Origin: Mycobacterium sp. IDR2000157661
GTDB taxonomy: Bacteria > Actinomycetota > Actinomycetes > Mycobacteriales > Mycobacteriaceae
DNA length: 64,000 nucleotides
Assembly (NCBI RefSeq): GCF_022317005.1
Contig: NZ_CP081006.1
Location: 3,162,001 to 3,226,000, forward strand
Direction: 5' to 3'
In this document: positions 8,070 through 16,004 of the stretch, piece by piece
How the letters are laid out: every line of letters begins with the position of its first letter
How positions within the stretch are numbered: position 1 is the first letter of the stretch
The notes under the pieces: model-generated
The model's database searches: none
What the model was told of the DNA's origin: nothing
Seen by the model: the letters and a program-made list of their open reading frames with translations, nothing else
Position numbers and translations under genes: made by a program

Positions 8070-9526
8070 CCCCACCTCCACGCTGGGAGACCATCCCCGA
8101 GATGGTCGTGAGCGCGGCGGACCGCTTCGGCGACGCGGAGGCGGTCGTCGACGGTCCGCTGCGCCTGTCCTTCGGCGAGCTGGTGCACCGGATACGTTGC
8201 GCTGCAGGGGCTTTCAAAGAGTTCGGCATCGGTAAGGGCGACCGCGTCGCGGTCTGGGCGCCGAACTCAGCCGAGTGGATCGTGGCCGCCTTCGGGGTGA
8301 TGATGGCCGGTGGGGTGCTCGTCCCGGTCAATACCCGGTTCAAGTCCGAGGAAGCGGCCGACATCATCGGCCGCAGCGGCGCCAGGGCCGTTCTGGTGCA
8401 GAAGGACTTCCTGGGCCTCGACTACCCGGTGCCCGCAGCAATACCGGTCATCAACCTGAAGTCGAACTTCTTGTCCAGCGGTTCGCCGTTCGAGTGTGAG
8501 GTCAGCGGAACAGACGTCGCCGACATCATCTTCACCTCGGGCACCACCGGGAAACCCAAGGGCGCGATGATGAACCATCGCCAGACCCTGCGGGCGTACC
8601 AGGAATGGGCGACGCTCGCCGACCTTCGCGAGGGCGACCGCTACCTCATGATCAACCCGTACTTCCACACGTTCGGGCTCAAGGCCGGGCTCATCGCCTC
8701 GTTCCTACGCGGTGCGACCATGGTGCCGGTGGCCGCCTTCGACGTCGAGCGCGTGGTGGAACTCGTTGAGTTAGAACGCATCACGATGCTGCCCGGACCG
8801 CCCACGCTGTACCATTCGCTTCTCGCCGTCGCCGACAAGAGCAGGCTCGCGAGCCTGCGGGCCGGCGTCACCGGGGCGGCCGACATCCCGGTCGAGTTGA
8901 TTCGGCGGATCCACGACGAGCTGCCGTTCGAGACGCTGATGACCGGATACGGCCTCACCGAGGCGGGGAACGTCACGCTGTCGCGGCCCGGCGATTCGTT
9001 CTCCGACGTCGCGACCACGGCCGGCCTGCCATGCGAAGGCGTCGAGGTCCGCACCGGCGACGACGGCGAGGTACTGGTGCGCGGATACAACGTCATGCAG
9101 GGCTACCTCGACGACCCCGACGCCACCGCCCAGGCGATCGACGCCGACGGGTGGTTGCACACCGGCGACCTGGGTGAGTTCACCGACACCGGCCGGTTGC
9201 GCATCGTCGGCCGCAAGAAGGACATCTTCATCGTCGGTGGCTTCAACGCCTATCCCGCCGAGATCGAGGGTTTCCTGCTCGAGCACCCCGCGGTTGCTCA
9301 AGTGGCCGTCATCGGGGTGTCCGACGACCGTCTGGGGCAGGTGGGCAAGGCGTTCGTCGTTCGCCAGCCGGGTCACGAAGGTGTCACGGATGAGGACCTC
9401 ATTTCGTGGAGCCGAGAGCAAATGGCCGGTTTTAAGGTGCCGCGGTCTGTAGAGTTCCTCGACGAGTTGCCGGTGAACGCCACCGGCAAGGTGATGAAGG
9501 ATCGTCTTCGCCACATTCACGACTGA
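8066..9526 (+). CDS. FadD3-like acyl-CoA ligase
   Basis: The protein has 486 residues. The GTG at 8066 overlaps the upstream TGA by 4 bp and gives the expected N-terminus VTPPPRWETIPEMVVSAADR; the open frame upstream is out-of-phase extension. Motifs: IIFTSGTTGKPKGAMMNH (A3, about residues 155-172), YGLTEAGNVTLSRP (A5), LHTGDLGEFTDTGRLRI (A7), GRKKDIFIVGGFNAYPAE (hinge) and terminal Lys in NATGKVMKDRLR. The whole pattern, including INPYFHTFG and LPGPPTLYHSLL, is very like mycobacterial FadD3, which activates the steroid C/D-ring acid HIP. That likeness suggests a bulky cyclic acid substrate (inference). Confidence 0.9.
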   Translation: MTPPPRWETIPEMVVSAADRFGDAEAVVDGPLRLSFGELVHRIRCAAGAFKEFGIGKGDRVAVWAPNSAEWIVAAFGVMMAGGVLVPVNTRFKSEEAADIIGRSGARAVLVQKDFLGLDYPVPAAIPVINLKSNFLSSGSPFECEVSGTDVADIIFTSGTTGKPKGAMMNHRQTLRAYQEWATLADLREGDRYLMINPYFHTFGLKAGLIASFLRGATMVPVAAFDVERVVELVELERITMLPGPPTLYHSLLAVADKSRLASLRAGVTGAADIPVELIRRIHDELPFETLMTGYGLTEAGNVTLSRPGDSFSDVATTAGLPCEGVEVRTGDDGEVLVRGYNVMQGYLDDPDATAQAIDADGWLHTGDLGEFTDTGRLRIVGRKKDIFIVGGFNAYPAEIEGFLLEHPAVAQVAVIGVSDDRLGQVGKAFVVRQPGHEGVTDEDLISWSREQMAGFKVPRSVEFLDELPVNATGKVMKDRLRHIHD

Positions 9527-9624
9527 GCAAGCGCAAGCGCACAGCGTGCAAATTGCATTTCCGCAGGAAGCGGCTTTGGCGGGGGCGTGCGGGCCCGGGT
9601 ATCGTCGCTACCGTACTCAAAATT

Positions 9625-9653
9625 GATAGTGGCATTCTCACAGAATGGTTACG
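9625..9653. promoter_or_regulatory. GAGAA-motif site 4 upstream of Mce-associated operon
   Basis: On the minus strand 9639-9625 reads GAGAATGCCACTATC, nearly identical to the outward motif of site 2. A second half AGAATGG follows on the plus strand from 9642. It lies about 28 bp upstream of the GTG at 9674. It suggests that the Mce-associated pair shares control with the upstream catabolic cluster. Confidence 0.45.
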
Positions 9654-9673
9654 TAGCAGACGAGGAGGTCGCT

Positions 9674-10609
9674 GTGCCGTCTTTCAGGCGCCGCGCGTCG
9701 GTGATAGACGCGGATCGCGTCGCTGAATCGCCGCAGCAAGACCCTGAGCGGTCGGCCGACGCGGCGGATGCGCTGGCGCTCGCGGAGGAGGCGGAGGCCG
9801 AAGCGGCCGAGGCCGAGGCATTGGCGGCCGCCGCCCGGGCGAGGGCCAAGGCGATACGACTGCGCAGGCAAGCGCAGACCGCTGAGGAAACGACGGCCCA
9901 ACCGACGGAACACGCTGACGCGAAACCAGCCGTTGAAAGCGATGTCGGCGACGAGTCCGTTAAAGACGCCGAACTCGAGGACACCGGCACTGACGCGAAA
10001 GACGTCGCCTCGGCCGAGCAAGACGCGGCTGATGCGGACGACGAAGCCATCGAGGTCGCGGATGATCCCGCCGAGGCCGATACCGCCGAGCCGGCGATCA
10101 AGCGACGCCGCCTGCGAATACCGCGGATCCGGTGGAGCCTTATCGCCGCCGTGGTGGCGATTCTGTGCATCTCCGCACTGATCACGCTCAGCGTGCTCAC
10201 GGTGCTCAATCACCGCCAACAAGTCCGTGAGCAGCAGCGCACCGCCGAGTACGTCGCCGCCGCGCGACAGAGTGTCGTGACGTTGATGTCGCTGGACTTC
10301 AACAACGCGAAAGAAGACGTGCAGCGCATCATCGACAACTCGGCCGGGCAGTTCAAGCAGGATTTCCAGGACCAGGCGGAGGATTTCGCCAAGGTGGCTC
10401 AGGAATCCAAAGTCGTCACTGAGGTGACAGTCAATGCCGCGGCGGTGAAATCGATGACAGACACCGGCGCCACCGCCCTCGTGTCGGCCACCTCGCGCGT
10501 CACCAACAGCGCGGGGGCCAAACAGGAACCGCGTGCCTGGCGGCTCTTGGTGGAACTGGTTCACGAGGGCGAACAAATCAAGATGTCGAAAGTCGAGTTC
10601 GTGCCGTGA
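9674..10609 (+). CDS. orphan Mce-associated membrane protein, long acidic N-terminus
   Basis: The protein has 311 residues. The GTG at 9674 follows GAGGAGG. Domains in order: basic N-terminus, a long Ala/Glu/Asp-rich low-complexity cytoplasmic region (about residues 20-155), a basic stretch RRRLRIPRIRW, one transmembrane helix (about 165-188, SLIAAVVAILCISALITLSVLTV), then an extracytoplasmic alpha/beta (NTF2-like) domain. That domain carries AARQSVVTLMSLDFNNAKEDVQRII…FKQDFQ, the hallmark of Mce-associated proteins. Such proteins normally sit at the end of mce operons and stabilise Mce lipid importers. Here no mce or yrbE genes are adjacent, so it is 'orphaned' like OmamA/B. It is coupled to the next gene. 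Confidence 0.85.
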   Translation: MPSFRRRASVIDADRVAESPQQDPERSADAADALALAEEAEAEAAEAEALAAAARARAKAIRLRRQAQTAEETTAQPTEHADAKPAVESDVGDESVKDAELEDTGTDAKDVASAEQDAADADDEAIEVADDPAEADTAEPAIKRRRLRIPRIRWSLIAAVVAILCISALITLSVLTVLNHRQQVREQQRTAEYVAAARQSVVTLMSLDFNNAKEDVQRIIDNSAGQFKQDFQDQAEDFAKVAQESKVVTEVTVNAAAVKSMTDTGATALVSATSRVTNSAGAKQEPRAWRLLVELVHEGEQIKMSKVEFVP

Positions 10610-11289
10610 CCACAGGAGCCAAAGCCAATCAGGAGGACGCCGCAGCCAACGACGCCTTGACGGCGGACGACGCGACAGCAGCCGCTAAGGCTGAGTCGAC
10701 GGCCACCGAACCGCGATCAACTGCCGCGGAGTCCGATTCGACCGCCACGGACGAGCGGGCTTTAATGCGGCGTCCCGGTGCGGGGCGTAGAACATTGCGC
10801 GGAGCGCGCAAGCGCATCGGCACCATTGTCCTGACGCTTCTGCTGCTGGTGTCGGCGGGTGTCGCGGCATGGCTCTACTTCGTCCAGTACCGGTCCGACC
10901 AGCAGACCAACGCTGATGCCCGGGAATTGGCGCTGAACGCGGCGACAACTGGAACAGTCGCGCTGCTGTCCTACTCCCCCGACACCCTGGACAAGGACTT
11001 CGCTGCCGCCAAGTCGAATCTGACCGGTGACTTCCTGAACTACTACACGCAGTTCACTCAGCAGATCGTCACACCCGCCGCCGAGGAGAAGCAGGTCAAG
11101 ACCAGCGCAGCCGTCGTGCAGGCCGCCGTCTCGAAGATCGAACCCGGTGCTGCGGAGGTGCTGGTCTTCGTCAATCAGAACACCATCAGCAAGGAGAATC
11201 CCGAAGGGGCCTTCGCAGCGAGTGCCGTCAAGGTCGGACTGACCAAGGTCGACGGCCGCTGGCTGATCAACGCCTTCGACCCTGTCTAG
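10606..11289 (+). CDS. orphan Mce-associated membrane protein
   Basis: The protein has 227 residues. The GTG at 10606 overlaps the upstream TGA by 4 bp. It has an Ala/Thr/Glu-rich N-terminal region (1-60), a basic patch (RRPGAGRRTLRGARKR), one membrane helix (about 70-92, IGTIVLTLLLLVSAGVAAWLYF), then the Mce-associated domain with ELALNAATTGTVALLSYSPDTLDKDF, FLNYYTQFTQQIV and terminal WLINAFDPV. It resembles the Rv1363c/OmamB type more than the first member does. The two products probably form a heteromeric membrane assembly that serves an Mce transporter encoded elsewhere (inference). Confidence 0.87.
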   Translation: MTTGAKANQEDAAANDALTADDATAAAKAESTATEPRSTAAESDSTATDERALMRRPGAGRRTLRGARKRIGTIVLTLLLLVSAGVAAWLYFVQYRSDQQTNADARELALNAATTGTVALLSYSPDTLDKDFAAAKSNLTGDFLNYYTQFTQQIVTPAAEEKQVKTSAAVVQAAVSKIEPGAAEVLVFVNQNTISKENPEGAFAASAVKVGLTKVDGRWLINAFDPV

Positions 11290-11299
11290 CGTTGACACG

Positions 11300-12001
11300 G
11301 TGATGGCGCCGCCCGACCGGGAGCTGTCAGCAATCGTCCAGCTTGCGGTCGGGGCTGACGACAGCGGGGCGGCCGGATTGGACCCGCTGGCCGGTCGGGC
11401 ACCGTTGCTGCGTGTGATCGACACGCTGCTCCGTGGAGTGGGTCCCCAAATCGTGGTGGTGGCCGGTGAATCGATCGCCGATGCGGTCGGCGGCGTACTC
11501 GCCGATCACGACATGGCCTCGGTGCGCGTGGTGGCGGTCGGGAAGCCGGCCACACCGATGCGATTCCTGGCCGCCGGCCTCGAAGAACTCCTGCGCGAAC
11601 ATCCGTCCAGCCGGTGGGTCCTCGTCCATGACCTCCGTCAGCCGCTCGCGTCGCCTCCCGTGACGGATCGGGTGCTCGCCCTGCTGCGAGAAGGCAATCC
11701 GGTGGTAGTCCCGGCGTTGCCCGTGACCGACAGCGTCAAGGCCGTCGATGAGCGCGGTTCGGTAGCCGCGACGTTGGACAGGACAGCGCTGCGCGCGGTT
11801 CAGTACCCACGGGGTTTCGCGGTCGCCCACCTGGCCGAGTTGCTGAACCGGCCGCCCGCCGATGACCTGGAGGTCGATGCGGCGGTTCTCACCCACGGCC
11901 CGATCACCGTGGTCGACGGCGACAGCGCTGCGTTCGTCGCCGAGTTGCCTGGCGATGCGCCGTTCTTGGAGGCGATCATCGCGGGTCGCCGCTCCTACTG
12001 A
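11300..12001 (+). CDS. degenerate IspD-like protein lacking catalytic motifs
   Basis: The protein has 233 residues and a GTG (or ATG at 11303) start 10 bp after the Mce-associated operon. The C-terminal two-thirds follow actinobacterial IspD closely: VLVHDLRQPLASP in the position of the VHDAAR motif, then VVPALPVTDSVKAVDERG, RTALRAVQYPRGF and ITVVDGDSAAF. The N-terminal nucleotide-binding motif AAGxGxR…K is absent, HDAAR has become HDLRQ, and the terminal lysine motif (FKIT in IspD) reads FVAEL. It is probably not an active cytidylyltransferase. A regulatory or structural paralogue of the convergent intact enzyme is possible. Its last 26 bp overlap that gene. Confidence 0.75.
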   Translation: MMAPPDRELSAIVQLAVGADDSGAAGLDPLAGRAPLLRVIDTLLRGVGPQIVVVAGESIADAVGGVLADHDMASVRVVAVGKPATPMRFLAAGLEELLREHPSSRWVLVHDLRQPLASPPVTDRVLALLREGNPVVVPALPVTDSVKAVDERGSVAATLDRTALRAVQYPRGFAVAHLAELLNRPPADDLEVDAAVLTHGPITVVDGDSAAFVAELPGDAPFLEAIIAGRRSY

Positions 12002-12701
12002 CCGTGTATCCCAGCAGGCGTTCGGCGAGTGCGATGTCGGGAGCGTACGTGACCTTTATGTTGCAGTTCTCGCCGCGGAAGGTGCGGACCTCTACGTCGG
12101 TGAAGGTCTCGATGCACGAGGACGTGTCGGTGCCCTTGAACCCTTCCCGTTCGGCGATTCGATACGCCTCGAGCAGTGGCGCAGCGCGAAACGCCTGTGG
12201 TGTCTGTACTCGGACCAGCGCAGCCGCCTCGATCGATTCAGACCCGTGGGTCAAGACGTCGGGCAATGGCAGAACGGGAACCGCCCCGCCAAATTCGCGG
12301 GCCGTCTTGAGCGCGGAAAGGAACATGTCGGGGCTGGCGACCGGCCGGGCGGCGTCGTGGATCAGCACGACGTCGATCGCCCCCGCTTCGATGTCGGCCG
12401 CCAGATAGCGCAGCGCGTTGAGTTCGGAGCCGTGCCGGCTATCGCCCCCTTCAACCAGCTCGATCGCGGCAGCGGTCGACACCTGTCCGGCAATGTCCTC
12501 AGCGAGACGCCGCTCGCCCCGCCGGTGAACGAGGAGTATCCGCGTCACCCCGGCGACGTGGGTCAACGTGTGCAACGACCAGGCGACCATCGGGCGGCCG
12601 GCCACCGTGAGATACGCCTTGTTGCCGTCGGCGCCTACCCGCGTTCCCGTGCCCGCGGCCAGCACGACGGCCACGGCGGAGGGGCTCGGCGTTGGATTCA
12701 C
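11976..12701 (-). CDS. ispD: IspD/TarI-family cytidylyltransferase
   Basis: The protein has 241 residues. The signature VVLAAGTGTRVGADGNKAYLTV (about residues 11-32) supplies the CTP-binding Gly-rich loop with Arg and Lys. IHDAARPVAS (about 113) and the RVQTPQAF segment (about 167) match IspD, as does the C-terminal NIKVTYAPDIALAE with the substrate-binding lysine. IspD makes CDP-methylerythritol from MEP and CTP in isoprenoid synthesis; TarI-type relatives make CDP-ribitol. No ispF lies next to it, unlike the usual mycobacterial ispD-ispF pair. It may therefore be a second copy or a paralogue with another polyol-phosphate substrate. The symbol is given for the family, with that reservation. 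Confidence 0.78.
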   Translation of the reverse strand: MNPTPSPSAVAVVLAAGTGTRVGADGNKAYLTVAGRPMVAWSLHTLTHVAGVTRILLVHRRGERRLAEDIAGQVSTAAAIELVEGGDSRHGSELNALRYLAADIEAGAIDVVLIHDAARPVASPDMFLSALKTAREFGGAVPVLPLPDVLTHGSESIEAAALVRVQTPQAFRAAPLLEAYRIAEREGFKGTDTSSCIETFTDVEVRTFRGENCNIKVTYAPDIALAERLLGYTVSRSGDPR

Positions 12702-12812
12702 CCCTTTATTTTGGCACCGCGGCCGATGAGCTCAGTCCTGCTTGCGGCGCGGAGCAGTCAGCGGCTGCTCCCGCCGACGACCTGAGGCATCGCTGCGAGC
12801 CGATGGACTCGC

Positions 12813-13163
12813 CTAGTGGCCGACGAACAGGTTCGCGTATCCGGGGCAGTAGAACTGCACGGCATCGGCCATGAAGATCGCGGCCTGTTGCGGAGAAAAG
12901 GCGGAACCTTCACTGTGTGCGGTGCCGTTCATCACGGCGTCGTGCACCTCCGCCGGTGACATGCCGGCGTCGAAAGCCGCGCAGGTCTCCGCGGCCCTCT
13001 TGACCGCAAGCTGCTGCCCAGCGAAATTTATCGCGTCGTCGAAGAGCTTCTGACTGAAGGCATCGTCGCGTTCATCCGCTGCGGCCTGGCCCGGAAGGTT
13101 GATACCCAACGCGACTACCGCTGTCGCCACGCCGACGAGCTTGATGGTGCGACGAACGATCAT
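12813..13163 (-). CDS. DUF732 secreted protein
   Basis: The protein has 116 residues. It has a signal peptide: MIVRRTIKLVG, a hydrophobic core AVVALGINL and an AAADE-type cleavage end. The mature domain of about 85 residues has two cysteines (AETCAAFDAG and VQFYCPGY) spaced as in DUF732 proteins, which are small helical secreted proteins abundant in mycobacteria. The terminal FYCPGYANL pattern is typical. Function unknown. It is followed on the same strand, upstream, by the broken SARP-like gene. Confidence 0.85.
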   Translation of the reverse strand: MIVRRTIKLVGVATAVVALGINLPGQAAADERDDAFSQKLFDDAINFAGQQLAVKRAAETCAAFDAGMSPAEVHDAVMNGTAHSEGSAFSPQQAAIFMADAVQFYCPGYANLFVGH

Positions 13164-13288
13164 GGTGATGGCTCCTCAGTGGGACGACGCGAATAACGAC
13201 CCAGTGTTGACTAATGATAGGCAACCGCTTGCACTTCGCGTTGAAGTTCATGGTGCGTACCTGGACCCGGTATGTCCCGTTGCGGCGG

Positions 13289-13770
13289 TCAGTCCTCGGC
13301 GTGGCCGAGCATCCTGAAAGCCGCCGTGCGCATCTCGTGATAGCGGTCCCGATGGCCGTCCACCCACGGCTCGGTCCACCGGTCCAGCAATTCCGCGGCG
13401 CGCAGCAGCGGCAGGAGTTCGGCCACCAGGTGCGGGTCGATGCCGCCGGCCAGCAACTGCTCGAGCAGGTCCACCGCGTCGTGCAAGTCGACTGACACAC
13501 CTGCGCCGAGTTGCAGATACTGCGGGTCGACGGTCAGCAGGCCGGTTACGCTGAGTGGGCGCAGGCGCCACGTCGCCGAACGCAGGCTGGCAACGGCCTG
13601 CGCGTCTACGCTTGCGGCCATAGTGTGGCGCACACCCAAAGCCGGTGCACTGGCTTGCGTTTCAGCGCCGCCAGCGCAACCACCCGCTGGCAGGCTGGAG
13701 GCAGGTCGACGCGCCGGCCACCGTGGGACACGGCGAATTCGCCGAGGAGGTGCAACGACAACTGATCCAT
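13289..13770 (-). pseudogene. frameshifted AfsR/SARP-like (BTAD) regulator
   Basis: From the ATG at 13770 the first 54 codons give MDQLSLHLLGEFAVSHGG…, a winged-helix SARP start, which continues through VVALAALKRKPVHR to CATLWPQA and then hits TAG (13606-13608). From about 13621 another frame continues the same domain: VASLRSATWRLRPL, LLTVDPQYLQLG, then DLHDAVDLLEQLL and a helical BTAD-like stretch to the stop at 13289. A single indel between about 13608 and 13640 splits one protein of about 165 residues. This is either a real pseudogene or a sequencing error. Joined, it would be a short regulator of DNA-binding domain plus a truncated BTAD. Confidence 0.72.
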
Positions 13771-13865
13771 GCATCGATCGTCGAGGCGACGCATGGGCGG
13801 TGACATGCGTAGTGGACTACTCGTTTCGTGACGCAACCCACGCCGCCGGAGTGAATGGCACACCG

Positions 13866-13890
13866 GTTTAGCTACTCGTCCCCGGGGTAT
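13866..13890 (+). promoter_or_regulatory. SigF-type promoter
   Basis: GTTT (13866-13869), a 15-bp spacer and GGGTAT (13885-13890) match the mycobacterial SigF consensus GTTT-N15..17-GGGTA(T). It lies 51 bp upstream of the ATG of the ChaB/Rho-N gene, a stress-type gene. This supports real use. Confidence 0.65.
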
Positions 13891-13940
13891 GGGACGACAG
13901 GCAACGGACGAACGCGGAAGTGCAACGAAGGAGGTCGACG

Positions 13941-14361
13941 ATGCCGAAGACGACCAAGAGCGGCAGCGCGCGCAAGAGTGAATTGCCCAGCACACTGCAG
14001 AAATCAGACGCCAAGGCCCAGCGTACGTTCGCCAAGACCCACGACTCGGCGGCCGAGGAGTACGGCGACGGCGAGCGTGCGCACCGCGTCGCCTACAGCG
14101 CGCTGAAGCACCAGTTACGAGAAGGTCGGCGACCACTGGGAACGGAAGTCCAAGAAGGGCCCGTCCGACCAACGTGCCCGCAGCGGCGGGCCGAACGCCA
14201 AGGGCAAGACCGCGGAGGGCGTCGATGCCAACGCTTCGAAGAAGCACCTCTATGACATCGCCCGCCGGCTCGACGTCTCGGGACGGTCCTCGATGAACAA
14301 GAGCGAGTTGGTCTCGGCGATCAAGAAGGCCAACCGCCGGAAGTCGGCCAAGAACCGTTAG
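13941..14361 (+). pseudogene. frameshifted ChaB / Rho-N domain protein
   Basis: The ATG at 13941 is preceded by AAGGAGG. The first 57 codons encode a basic ChaB-like domain (SELPSTLQKSDAKAQRTFAKTHDSA… then HRVAYSALKH). At 14111-14112 the sequence has one C too many. Skipping it continues the reading as SYEKVGDHWERKSKKGP, GGPNAKGKTAEG, then a Rho-N/SAP-like tail KKHLYDIARRLDVSGRSSMNKSELVSAIKKANRR to TAG at 14359-14361, 139 residues in all. Without the correction the frame ends at 14255 after nonsense. Such proteins are small basic DNA/RNA-associated stress proteins. The downstream half is intact, so the change is recent or a sequencing error. Its stop overlaps the convergent MFS gene. Confidence 0.75.
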
Positions 14362-15695
14362 TCGGCGGCCGGGTTCACGCCCGTTTCTAGGGCCGCATCG
14401 GCCCCCTCCAACAGCAGGTGCCCGGAGGCGACCTGCGGATTGAGTTCGTTGAGCCGCATCAGGCGACGGGCCTTGCGGCGCGTGATCAGGATCCCGACGA
14501 CCGCAACCGTCCAGATCACGTACTGCGCCGTCCACGCCCATCGGAACGAATCGAACGAGATCTCGCCCGCGGCGTCGAGGATGACGCCCATCGCCTGCAT
14601 CACGAGCAGCGAGGCAACGAAGCCGCCCATGTTGACCAGCCCTGACGCGGCGCCCAGGGTCGCGCCCGGGTTGAACGTGCGCGCGAAGTCGAACCCGACC
14701 ATCGAGCCGGGACCCCCGACGGAGATCACCACGATCAACACGATGAGCAGCCACAGCGGCGCCGGGCCGGGCAGTGCCAGCACCACCGACCACACCAGGG
14801 CGTTGCTGGCGATTATCCCCAGCACCAGGCGCGAGCGCCGGTGGGGTCGGCGTCCGGTGAAGATGCCGACGAGGATCCCCGAGGAGATGGCCGCCACCAC
14901 CGACACCGTCAGCAGGGTGCCCGCGACGCTCGCGGACACGCCCTGCGCCTCTGTCAGATAGGGCACACCCCACATCAGCGCGAACACCGTCACCGAGAAC
15001 TGAGTGCCCATGTGAGTGAAGAACCCCAGGCGGGTTCCCGGGCGTAGCCACACGGTCTTGACGCTGGCCAGCGTCTCGCGCACCGACATCGTCTCGGCCT
15101 CGACCAGATTGCCCCGCGGGGTGTTCTCCACCAGCGCCAGCGTCAGCACCATCGACAGCACGCCCAGAGCGGCCACCGATGCGTAGGCGGTGCTCCAGCC
15201 CCACGCCGCCAACACGGTGAAGAACGGCACCGCAGAGAGCACCTGTCCAAGCTGTCCGCAGATCCCGGTCAGCTGGGTCACGAGCGGAACCTGCCGCGGG
15301 GTGAACCAGTGCGGCACGAGCCGCAGCACGGAGATGAACGTAAAGGCATCGCCGAGGCCGAGCACCGCCCGCGCCGCGATGGCCACCGGCAGCGATTCAG
15401 CGAAGGCCAGCACGAGCTGCCCCGACGCCATCAGCGCGGCACCGGTCAGGATCATGGCCTTCGAGCCGAAACGGTCGAGCAGCAGCCCCGCGGGAACCTG
15501 CGCGCAGGCATAAACGATGACCTGCAAGACGACGAACGTCGACAGCAGACTGGGGCTGGCTGAGAACCGGTCGGCAGCGTCCAGGCCCGAAACGCCGAGT
15601 GTGGTGCGGTCCAACACGGCGACGATGTAGGCGAACAGGCCGGTGGCCCACACGATCCAGGAACGCACACCGAACCTTTCTCGTGATCGCCTCAT
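14358..15695 (-). CDS. MFS transporter
   Basis: The protein has 445 residues from the ATG at 15695, chosen because AGAGGG lies about 8 bp upstream; an ATG at 15713 adds six residues. Twelve hydrophobic segments are visible. Conserved MFS signals: LLLDRFGSKAMILTGAALMA between helices 2 and 3 (the D-R-x-G type motif A), GDAFTFISVLRLVPHWF in helices 4-5, and TGRRPHRRSRLVLGI in the second half. The family pattern is that of anion/organic-acid or sugar-phosphate symporters. It is divergent from the MerR gene, which may regulate it. Substrate unknown. Confidence 0.85.
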   Translation of the reverse strand: MRRSRERFGVRSWIVWATGLFAYIVAVLDRTTLGVSGLDAADRFSASPSLLSTFVVLQVIVYACAQVPAGLLLDRFGSKAMILTGAALMASGQLVLAFAESLPVAIAARAVLGLGDAFTFISVLRLVPHWFTPRQVPLVTQLTGICGQLGQVLSAVPFFTVLAAWGWSTAYASVAALGVLSMVLTLALVENTPRGNLVEAETMSVRETLASVKTVWLRPGTRLGFFTHMGTQFSVTVFALMWGVPYLTEAQGVSASVAGTLLTVSVVAAISSGILVGIFTGRRPHRRSRLVLGIIASNALVWSVVLALPGPAPLWLLIVLIVVISVGGPGSMVGFDFARTFNPGATLGAASGLVNMGGFVASLLVMQAMGVILDAAGEISFDSFRWAWTAQYVIWTVAVVGILITRRKARRLMRLNELNPQVASGHLLLEGADAALETGVNPAAD

Positions 15696-15938
15696 CAGCG
15701 GCCCTCTGACCATGGTCGCCCAGCCGCGCCTGCCGACGCCAATCCCGGCCGGGTGAACTCGCTCACCTCCGCGGATCCACTGGAGTGACTGTTGGCTGAA
15801 TCGACACCGGCCTGCGATCGGTACCTAGCTCAGTGTCAGATCCCTGCAGGCCGGACCTGTTCCGGCGCATAGCCAGCAAACCGAGATACATGGTGCATGA
15901 GTTTCGCTCGCCCCGGGCTGCGCAGCTAAGGTGGGGTT

Positions 15939-16004
15939 ATGACTTCCGGCGGTGCCACGCCGTCCCGCACCACACGAGAGACCTGGGTGCGGCGGGGTGA
16001 CTGA
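15939..16004 (+). CDS. possible 21-residue upstream ORF before merR
   Basis: ATG at 15939, preceded by AAGGTGGGG at good spacing, reads MTSGGATPSRTTRETWVRRGD and stops at 16002-16004. It overlaps the GTG start of the MerR gene (15997) by 8 bp in another frame. The MerR GTG has no convincing ribosome-binding site of its own, so translation of this small ORF could deliver ribosomes to the MerR start. Small size makes chance hard to exclude. Confidence 0.4.
   Translation: MTSGGATPSRTTRETWVRRGD

Noticed and set aside
13606..15204. 532-codon minus-strand frame through the MFS gene
   Set aside because: Only its last 54 codons are real (start of the SARP-like regulator). The rest is the MFS gene read out of frame.
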